From assembly GCA_905235165.1 (NCBI GenBank), contig CAJOKK010000070.1, forward strand, positions 1 through 7,655: a stretch of 7,655 nucleotides of DNA, read 5' to 3'. The DNA is from an uncultured Atopobiaceae bacterium (GTDB lineage Bacteria > Actinomycetota > Coriobacteriia > Coriobacteriales > Atopobiaceae). The translations under genes and the position numbers were made by a program. How positions within the stretch are numbered: position 1 is the first letter of the stretch; the number at the start of each line of letters is the position of its first letter. Positions 1 to 4,374 of this stretch are shown in pieces. The notes under the pieces are model-generated. The model did not search any database and was not told where the DNA came from. It was given only the letters and a program-made list of their open reading frames with translations.

Positions 1-10
1 GGTTCTACCT

Positions 11-17
11 GAGGAGG
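11..17 (+). promoter_or_regulatory. Ribosome binding site of the CNNM/CorC gene
   Basis: GAGGAGG is a near-perfect Shine-Dalgarno core. The gap to the ATG at 32 is 14 nt, longer than usual, but no start codon in the same frame lies between them, so the ATG at 32 remains the best start. Confidence 0.6.
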
Positions 18-31
18 TTGCGCTAGCGCGC

Positions 32-1354
32 ATGGACATAGCCATCTGCATGATCGTCACGTTCCTGCTTACTCTCGCCAACGGTTTCTTCTCGGCGTCG
101 GAAATGGCGGTTGTCAACGCGAAGCGATCCATTCTTGAGCCAGAGGCCGAGGACGGAGATCGCAAGGCCCAAGCGGTGCTCGATTTGGGTTCGGATACGG
201 GTGAGTTCCTTGCGGCAATCCAGGTTGCCATCACCCTCGTGGGCTTTGCTGCCTCGGCATTTGCGGCAACCAGCCTTTCCGGGCCCTTTGGTGCCTTTCT
301 CGCATCGCTTGGCTTGCACGAGGGTGCTGCCAACGTTCTCGCAACGGTCATTATCACCTTGCTCGTCTCTTACTTCTCCATCGTTATCGGCGAGCTGGTT
401 CCCAAGCGCATGGCCCTGGCCAATGCCGAGGAAGTAGCCAAAACGGTGGCTGGGCCCGTGAGTGCCTTCATGAAGCTCGTCTCCCCGCTGGTTTGGTTGA
501 CGGCGAAGTCGGCGGAGGGGCTTTCTGCCCTTCTCGGTATCGCCGATCCGGGCGATCGCCAAGGTGCCTCCGAGGAAGAGATCAAATACCTCGTCACAGA
601 TGCCGAAGACCTCACTGAAGAAGAGAAGTCCATGATTCACGACGTCATTGACCTGGGCGATTCGGTTGCTCGTGAGGTCATGATTCCGCGTGTTGACATG
701 ACGGCCGTCTCTGACGACAGCTCTCTCTACGAGGTGCTTGATCTGATGCGTAAGACGGGCTACTCGCGTCTGCCGGTCTATCACGACACGGTCGACAAGA
801 TCGTGGGAATCGCCCATATCAAAGACCTTCTCCAGCCTATCCTTGACCAGCGCTCTGAGTCCGACAAGATCAATCGCTACATGCGTCAGGCAACCTACGT
901 GCCCGACACCAAGGACATCATCCCCCTGCTGTCCGAGATGCAGACCAGCCATGAGCAGATGGCGATCGTGGTTGACGAATATGGCGGAACGGCTGGTGTC
1001 ATCACGGTTGAAGACATCGTTGAAGAGGTCGTGGGTGAGATCGAGGACGAGTTTGACCCCGACAACAAGTACCTGACCCAGCTCTCCGACCGCGAATGGC
1101 TTGTTGACGGGCACTTCTCCATTGATGACGCGATCGAGCTCGGCTGGCCCATCGAAGATTCGGATGAGTACGAGACGGTTGCGGGCTTCGTGCTCGAACT
1201 CGCCGACAAGCTCCCGCGTCCTGGCGACTCCTTCGAGGTGGAGGGTTATGTCTTCCTCGTGCAGAGCATGCGCGGCCGTCGCGTCTCGCTTCTGCGTGTG
1301 ACCGCCCCTGACGTGGCGCTCGAGCAGCAAGAGGGCGAATCGAAGGAAGATTAG
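32..1354 (+). CDS. CNNM/CorC-family membrane protein with CBS pair (HlyC/TlyC-type 'hemolysin')
   Basis: 440 aa, normal length for the family. The N-terminal ~175 residues form a CNNM (DUF21) membrane domain: hydrophobic segments at about 3-22, 60-80, 98-120 and 140-170, the motif NGFFSASEMA (17-26) and a GELVPKR segment (120-126). A CBS pair follows at about 210-335, with MIPRVDM (217-223), YSRLPVY (244-250) and the family-typical VVDEYGGTAGVITVEDIVEE (313-332). The C-terminal CorC/HlyC domain spans about 348-427 (REWLVDG, ETVAGFVL). CNNM/CorC proteins are linked to Mg2+ (and sometimes Co2+) export or homeostasis, with ATP or Mg2+ sensed by the CBS pair; the old 'hemolysin' name is misleading. 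Other Mg2+-type genes lie 3 kb downstream, which fits a metal role. It is probably its own transcription unit or the end of one entering from the left; 93 nt separate it from the next gene. The exact substrate cannot be read from the sequence. Confidence 0.93.
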   Translation: MDIAICMIVTFLLTLANGFFSASEMAVVNAKRSILEPEAEDGDRKAQAVLDLGSDTGEFLAAIQVAITLVGFAASAFAATSLSGPFGAFLASLGLHEGAANVLATVIITLLVSYFSIVIGELVPKRMALANAEEVAKTVAGPVSAFMKLVSPLVWLTAKSAEGLSALLGIADPGDRQGASEEEIKYLVTDAEDLTEEEKSMIHDVIDLGDSVAREVMIPRVDMTAVSDDSSLYEVLDLMRKTGYSRLPVYHDTVDKIVGIAHIKDLLQPILDQRSESDKINRYMRQATYVPDTKDIIPLLSEMQTSHEQMAIVVDEYGGTAGVITVEDIVEEVVGEIEDEFDPDNKYLTQLSDREWLVDGHFSIDDAIELGWPIEDSDEYETVAGFVLELADKLPRPGDSFEVEGYVFLVQSMRGRRVSLLRVTAPDVALEQQEGESKED

Positions 1355-1402
1355 CGCAGGTCTGCCCGCTTCGTGCGAGAGGTAGCGCGCTGGTGCTTAA
1401 AC

Positions 1403-1408
1403 TACAAT
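1403..1408 (+). promoter_or_regulatory. Possible -10 element upstream of the cyanophycin-synthetase-like gene
   Basis: TACAAT matches the TATAAT consensus at five of six positions and lies in the locally AT-rich part (1396-1420) of the 93-nt gap between genes 1 and 2. I see no convincing -35 box 16-18 nt upstream, so this is only a candidate start signal. The gene has its own ribosome binding site, AGGGTGG at 1435-1441, 6 nt before the ATG. Confidence 0.3.
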
Positions 1409-1447
1409 GGGATAAAAGAAGTACCAGACCAGATAGGGTGGTAACCC

Positions 1448-2806
1448 ATGGCACAGGTTGTTGATATCAAGAGGGTTGAGATCGGCCCTAGCTACGTGAC
1501 CGCGCGCGTCTACATTGATGAGTCTGCTCCGCTGATGACTAGCGAGGACCTTGAGGGCACGGCACGCGTGTATCACCTGCTGCCCCACATCATCGAGCAT
1601 GTCTGCCTCGGCGACAAGGGCGAAACCTTCAAAGACGTCATGGGCGACACCGAGCTCGCGCACCTGCTCGAGCACGTTACGGTTGAGATTCTGGCGCAGA
1701 CGGACGTTGCCGGCGACGTGACCTATGGTCGCACCTATGCGGTCGAGGGTGAGCCGCGTGTCTACGATATCGAGTTCCCCTGTCCTGATGACGTGCTGGT
1801 GCTGGGCGCCTTGTCCAGCGCGAGCTGGATCCTGCAGTGGGCCTATGCGGGTGGAGAAGACTCTGCTCCCGACATCGATGCCACGGTTAAGGGCCTCGTG
1901 GGCCTTCTGGGCTCCCTGCCGCAACCGCCAGCACCGCAGCCTGCCACGCGTGAGTATGTGGTGGAGGGCAATGATGCCCGTGCAGTCCTTGAGGAGCTGG
2001 GACTGCTCGATGAGCTTAAAGAGGACGAACTACCACTGCCAGAGGTGCCTGAGGACGAGGGCACGGCGGTTCCCTCCTGGCTTGAGTCCACGGATGAGCC
2101 AGAGGATTCTGAGGCAGAGGCAGAGGAAGAGTCTGCTGGGGCAGACGTCTACGTTGACCCTGCCGAGATCGACAGGATTCTCGGTCTTGACCCTCGGGAC
2201 GAGTTTGAGGGCCCTGACACCTTTGCAGAGGTGATTCAGGGAGAAGAGAACGAACAGGCTTTGGACGGGGAAGAGCTTGAAGAGGAGAGCGACGCCCTGG
2301 AACTCGATGAGGACGAAGAGCTGATCGAGGACGAGCTTGAGGAAGACTTCGAAGAGCTCGATGAGGACGAGTCGGAGGACGAGGATGCGTCCGACGGCGA
2401 GTCGGAGGATGTGTCCGAGGAGCTTGACGAAGAGGACTTGGAAGCTGCTGAGGACGAGCTCGAAGAAGAGGCCGACGAATCTGAGGATGAGGTCTCTGAC
2501 GAGCAGGACGCAGACGTGTTGACCGACGAGGCGACCGCTGAGGAGCCGGCTCCCAAGCCCTCCTTCCTTCTGGACGACGAGCCTGAGGTCGAGACGGTGA
2601 GTGAGCCCGCAGATGAGCCTGAGGATGAGTCGTCTGATTCGAAGATTGAGTCTGATGATGCAATTGAGACCGATTCAAACGAGTCAGACGAATCGGATAT
2701 CGATTCAGATGATTCGATTGAAGAAGAGTCGCAGGTAGATGAGGAAGATCGTACACCGCGTCTTTTTGACGATCTTGACGCGGAGCTCGAGGCGATCGAC
2801 GACTAG
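1448..2806 (+). CDS. Orphan cyanophycin-synthetase N-domain protein with long acidic tail
   Basis: 452 aa. Residues ~1-135 resemble the N-terminal domain of cyanophycin synthetase (CphA). Matching landmarks are LP (45-46) followed by EHVC (50-53), F61, V64, H72, EHVTVE (75-80), GRT (94-96) and VY (105-106). In CphA this domain precedes an ATP-grasp and a Mur-ligase-like domain and, from published structures, helps hold the growing Asp/Arg polymer. Neither catalytic domain is present here, so the protein cannot make cyanophycin alone. A Pro-rich linker (~157-166) and a short helical segment (170-200) lead to a disordered, extremely acidic tail rich in Asp, Glu and Ser. There is no Lys, Arg or His between R250 and K370. 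A short conserved-looking end, TPRLFDDLDAELEAIDD (436-452), closes the protein. I see no signal peptide or membrane segment, so it is probably cytosolic. Binding of a basic protein, metal or polymer is possible, but the function is unknown. Confidence 0.85.
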   Translation: MAQVVDIKRVEIGPSYVTARVYIDESAPLMTSEDLEGTARVYHLLPHIIEHVCLGDKGETFKDVMGDTELAHLLEHVTVEILAQTDVAGDVTYGRTYAVEGEPRVYDIEFPCPDDVLVLGALSSASWILQWAYAGGEDSAPDIDATVKGLVGLLGSLPQPPAPQPATREYVVEGNDARAVLEELGLLDELKEDELPLPEVPEDEGTAVPSWLESTDEPEDSEAEAEEESAGADVYVDPAEIDRILGLDPRDEFEGPDTFAEVIQGEENEQALDGEELEEESDALELDEDEELIEDELEEDFEELDEDESEDEDASDGESEDVSEELDEEDLEAAEDELEEEADESEDEVSDEQDADVLTDEATAEEPAPKPSFLLDDEPEVETVSEPADEPEDESSDSKIESDDAIETDSNESDESDIDSDDSIEEESQVDEEDRTPRLFDDLDAELEAIDD

Positions 2807-2840
2807 TCTGTCTACCGCCTACGGTGCGTGACCGCTCAGT

Positions 2841-2905
2841 TACGAGTTTTGGCGTATACGTAATGTTTCGTCTAGTCTGATAATGACTGAGTATGCTAAA
2901 GCTAT
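2841..2905 (+). promoter_or_regulatory. AT-rich probable promoter region for the YtxH-like gene
   Basis: The 148-nt gap after gene 2 contains a clearly AT-richer stretch than the surrounding genes. It holds GATAAT (2879-2884, five of six to TATAAT) and TATGCT (2892-2897, four of six), with TTGGCG at 2849-2854 too far upstream (24 nt) for a standard spacing. The composition fits a promoter, but the exact boxes cannot be fixed. Confidence 0.35.
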
Positions 2906-2942
2906 TCAAGGGTCGTTTGAATGTGCCAGGAAGGCATGAATC

Positions 2943-2948
2943 AGGAGG
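2943..2948 (+). promoter_or_regulatory. Ribosome binding site of the YtxH-like gene
   Basis: A perfect AGGAGG lies 6 nt before the ATG at 2955. This fixes the start of the YtxH-like gene over other possible starts. Confidence 0.8.
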
Positions 2949-2954
2949 TTCGAT

Positions 2955-3395
2955 ATGAGTAGCAGTAACAAGCTCGCCCTCGCCTTTGGCGGCCTCGTTG
3001 GTACGCTTGTCGGCGTGGGTATCGGTACCCTCATCGCCCCGCGTTCGGGCGCCGAGAGTCGTGCCATGGCCGCCGATGCCATGAACGATGCGTGGGATTC
3101 CGCCGTTGACTCCTATGAGCGCAAGAGCTCCCAAGTCAGCGACAAGATTAATACCGTGCGTCCTTCCGTCGACGCCACCACCGACGACCTTCGCGCAAAG
3201 GTCGACCTTGCCCGCGAGCGCATGGATCAGCTTCGCGAGTCGCTTTCCGATGCCGTCTCTAGCTCCTCGTCTCATTTCAGCGATGCCGTGACGGTCGTCG
3301 CCGACAAGGTTGCTGCCGCCGAAGAGGCCGCAGCAGCAGCGAGCACCGAGGCCGAGGCCGTCAAGGTCGAGGTTGTTGACGACAGCGAACTCTAA
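2955..3395 (+). CDS. YtxH-like membrane-anchored protein
   Basis: 146 aa. A Gly-rich hydrophobic segment at residues 8-28 is followed by APRSGAESR (28-36), the typical YtxH layout of one small-residue membrane helix ending in A-P-x-S-G-x-E-x-R. The rest (40-120) is a hydrophilic, probably long helical or coiled-coil region, then an Ala/Glu-rich stretch (118-136) and an acidic end. YtxH-type proteins are small, often envelope- or stress-associated proteins with no defined biochemical role. The likely topology is one N-terminal membrane anchor with the helical part in the cytosol. The gene is preceded by a perfect Shine-Dalgarno site and followed after 24 nt by a strong hairpin. A PRC-barrel gene comes next; PRC-barrel and YtxH proteins are both common among general stress genes, so shared regulation is possible but not shown. 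Confidence 0.82.
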   Translation: MSSSNKLALAFGGLVGTLVGVGIGTLIAPRSGAESRAMAADAMNDAWDSAVDSYERKSSQVSDKINTVRPSVDATTDDLRAKVDLARERMDQLRESLSDAVSSSSSHFSDAVTVVADKVAAAEEAAAAASTEAEAVKVEVVDDSEL

Positions 3396-3419
3396 GTTCT
3401 TCTCGCAAACGCCAAGCCA

Positions 3420-3449
3420 ACGGGGCGCCGCCGTAAGGTGGCGTCCCGT
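3420..3449 (+). terminator. Strong stem-loop between the YtxH-like and PRC-barrel genes
   Basis: ACGGGGCGCCGCC (3420-3432) pairs along its full length with GGTGGCGTCCCGT (3437-3449): 13 pairs, two of them G-U, closed by a GTAA tetraloop of the stable GNRA class. No run of T follows (ACTTGTATGG), so it is not a classic intrinsic terminator. It may be a weak terminator with read-through or an RNA-stabilising hairpin between two cotranscribed genes. The hairpin itself is clear; its role is uncertain. Confidence 0.55.
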
Positions 3450-3486
3450 ACTTGTATGGAGGATACACAGGAGGAAGGGGAGTGCG

Positions 3487-4167
3487 ATGCGCACCTTGAG
3501 CGATGTGAACGGTAAGCCCATCTATGCCCCCAAGAAGGGAAAGTCCGGCAGCTTCGAGCGTCTGGGCAAGGCACATCTGGCTGTCTTCTCGCCCGACGGC
3601 AAGAAGGTGGTGGGGTTTCTCGTGAAACGTCCTGACATTGTCGGCATGGTGAAGCGTCCCGACGTCTTTGTGGCCCTGGATGCCTTGGCTCCGGTGGACG
3701 GGGGCTATCGCGTGACCTTGGGCGATGAGAGCTACGACAAGCGAGCCCGTGAGCGCTTGGGCCTTGATTGGGACCTCTGCGTGATGTGGGCCGGCATGGA
3801 TGCGAAGACGACCAAGGGCACTATCCTTGGTTACGTGGGAGACGCAAGCTTCGACGAGGCTACCGGCCAGGTGTCCGCCTTCTTCATCGGTGACGGCGGT
3901 GTTGCCGAGTCGCTGGTGGGAAGCGTCCAAGTTCCCGTTGACATGCTCGTTGGCTACAAGAAGGGCTTCATGCTGCTCAAGCCCGAGGCCGCCAGCCAAG
4001 AGCTCACCGGAGGTCTTGCGGGAAAGGCCGGCGAGGCCGCAGCCAAGGCGAAGGCAGGCGGTGCGAAGGTGGCAGACAAGGGGTCAAAAGCCATCGGCAA
4101 GCAAATCGGAAGAACCAAGGGCATGTTCGGTGCCTTCATGGACGAGTACAAGAAGGCCTCTCAGTAG
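3487..4167 (+). CDS. PRC-barrel-like protein with Lys/Ala-rich C-terminal tail
   Basis: 226 aa from the ATG at 3487. This start is preferred because AGGAGG (3469-3474) and AAGGGGAG (3475-3482) lie just upstream; the reading frame stays open back to 3310, but that part overlaps gene 3 and the hairpin and looks non-coding. Two PRC-barrel-like halves can be seen: about 1-75 (DVNGKPIYAPKKGK, then HLAVFSPDGKKVVGFLVKRP) and about 105-168 (GTILGYVGDASFDEATGQVS, then VPVDMLVGYKKGFMLLKPEA). Residues 172-226 are rich in Ala, Gly and Lys and probably helical and basic. There is no signal peptide or membrane segment. PRC barrels are small beta domains in ribosome maturation (RimM), photosynthetic reaction centres and many actinobacterial proteins of unknown role, including some MgtE-like proteins. 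The next gene begins with the same domain type, suggesting a functional or evolutionary link. Precise function unknown. Confidence 0.78.
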   Translation: MRTLSDVNGKPIYAPKKGKSGSFERLGKAHLAVFSPDGKKVVGFLVKRPDIVGMVKRPDVFVALDALAPVDGGYRVTLGDESYDKRARERLGLDWDLCVMWAGMDAKTTKGTILGYVGDASFDEATGQVSAFFIGDGGVAESLVGSVQVPVDMLVGYKKGFMLLKPEAASQELTGGLAGKAGEAAAKAKAGGAKVADKGSKAIGKQIGRTKGMFGAFMDEYKKASQ

Positions 4168-4174
4168 TCGCGCT

Positions 4175-4193
4175 CCTCGTGCGGTGCACGAGG
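4175..4193 (+). terminator. Inverted repeat after the PRC-barrel gene
   Basis: CCTCGTGC (4175-4182) and GCACGAGG (4186-4193) form a perfect 8-bp stem with a GGT loop, beginning 7 nt after the stop codon. It is followed by CAAGACG rather than a T-run. Its place between a stop codon and a likely promoter suggests termination, but the missing T tract keeps confidence moderate. Confidence 0.45.
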
Positions 4194-4207
4194 CAAGACG
4201 TGTGAAC

Positions 4208-4236
4208 TTGGTGGATTGCAAAATCGGAGATAGAAT
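4208..4236 (+). promoter_or_regulatory. Probable promoter of the leader/MgtE-like/NRMT operon
   Basis: TTGGTG (4208-4213) and TAGAAT (4231-4236) are separated by exactly 17 nt. The -10 matches TATAAT at five of six positions; the -35 matches TTGACA at three, including the TTG. Transcription would begin near 4243 and give a leader of about 130 nt before gene 5, longer than needed for translation alone. Confidence 0.5.
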
Positions 4237-4281
4237 ACACAGGTTGCGCATTGAGTCGCACAGTCCTATTTCCCAAGAGAA

Positions 4282-4320
4282 GGGTCATTGATGAAACCTC
4301 GACCTCGCAGTCGATGACCC
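4282..4320 (+). promoter_or_regulatory. Leader hairpin A, enclosing the short leader ORF
   Basis: GGGTCATTGA (4282-4291) pairs with TCGATGACCC (4311-4320): 10 pairs with one G-U and a 19-nt loop. The left arm includes part of the leader ORF's Shine-Dalgarno site and the first base of its ATG; the right arm contains its stop codon. Translation of the ORF would therefore open this hairpin. Confidence 0.5.
4291..4317 (+). CDS. Putative leader peptide MKPRPRSR upstream of the MgtE-like gene
   Basis: Eight codons, ATG at 4291 to TGA at 4315-4317, encoding Met-Lys-Pro-Arg-Pro-Arg-Ser-Arg. A Shine-Dalgarno-like AGAAGGG (4278-4284) sits 6 nt before the ATG. The ORF lies inside the leader predicted from the promoter at 4208-4236 and within hairpin A, and its right end touches hairpin B. 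Short Pro-rich leader peptides control Mg2+ genes in enterobacteria (mgtL before mgtA, mgtP before mgtC), where slow or unstable translation changes the RNA structure downstream. This peptide has alternating Pro and Arg but lacks the acidic residues alternating with Pro that destabilise ribosomes in MgtL, so the mechanism, if real, may differ. An ORF this short can arise by chance; the call rests on the ribosome binding site, the hairpin overlap and the Mg2+ gene context together. Confidence 0.4.
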   Translation: MKPRPRSR

Positions 4321-4354
4321 CTCGGTGCTGCCTTTGTTCGTGGTGTCGTGGGGT
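4317..4354 (+). promoter_or_regulatory. Leader hairpin B, overlapping hairpin A
   Basis: Positions 4317-4331 pair with 4340-4354: ACCCC with GGGGT at the base, one U-U mismatch, then CG with CG and a G-U-rich upper stem, with an 8-nt loop (4332-4339). It shares 4317-4320 with the right arm of hairpin A, so both cannot be fully formed at once. Confidence 0.4.
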
Positions 4355-4365
4355 GCCACAACGAA
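4337..4365 (+). promoter_or_regulatory. Possible structure next to the gene 5 ribosome binding site
   Basis: TTCGT (4337-4341) can pair with ACGAA (4361-4365), and inside it GTGG (4348-4351) with CCAC (4356-4359). The outer helix takes in the first two bases of the AAGGAG ribosome binding site (4364-4369). It uses bases also needed by hairpin B, so it would be an alternative to it. The helix is weak. Confidence 0.25.
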
Positions 4366-4369
4366 GGAG
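4364..4369 (+). promoter_or_regulatory. Ribosome binding site of the MgtE-like gene
   Basis: AAGGAG lies 5 nt before the ATG at 4375. It favours this start over the in-frame GTG at 4348, which has no ribosome binding site and lies within the leader hairpins. Confidence 0.75.
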
Positions 4370-4374
4370 TACAC

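Noticed and set aside
23..1330. Antisense open frame of 435 codons covering nearly all of gene 1
   Set aside because: It mirrors the codon structure of the strongly supported CNNM/CorC gene, shows no recognisable domain, and has no ribosome binding site of its own. Long antisense frames are common in GC-rich genes.
2240..2520. Tandem repeat or CRISPR-like array in the acidic tail region
   Set aside because: The repeated GAGGACGAG units are irregular in spacing and length and are explained by coding for Asp/Glu runs; there are no unique spacers.
2236..2556. Antisense Ser-rich frame opposite the acidic tail
   Set aside because: A long run of Ser codons is the direct complement of Asp/Glu codon repeats in another frame; it is not a gene.
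3310..3486. N-terminal extension of the PRC-barrel gene back to an ATG at 3310
   Set aside because: The extra 59 residues overlap the end of the YtxH-like gene and the hairpin, are basic and low-complexity, and lack a ribosome binding site, whereas 3487 has two purine-rich sites just upstream.
2016..3521. Antisense open frame of 501 codons across genes 2, 3 and the hairpin at 3420-3449
   Set aside because: Its Arg/Pro/His/Ser-rich low-complexity sequence is what the complement of the acidic GAG/GAC tract would give, and it crosses two real genes and their intergenic region.
4195..4374. M-box (ykoK) Mg2+ riboswitch upstream of the MgtE-like gene
   Set aside because: Expected from the family context, but I could not find the conserved M-box core; the leader hairpins are of another form. 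A covariance-model scan would settle it.
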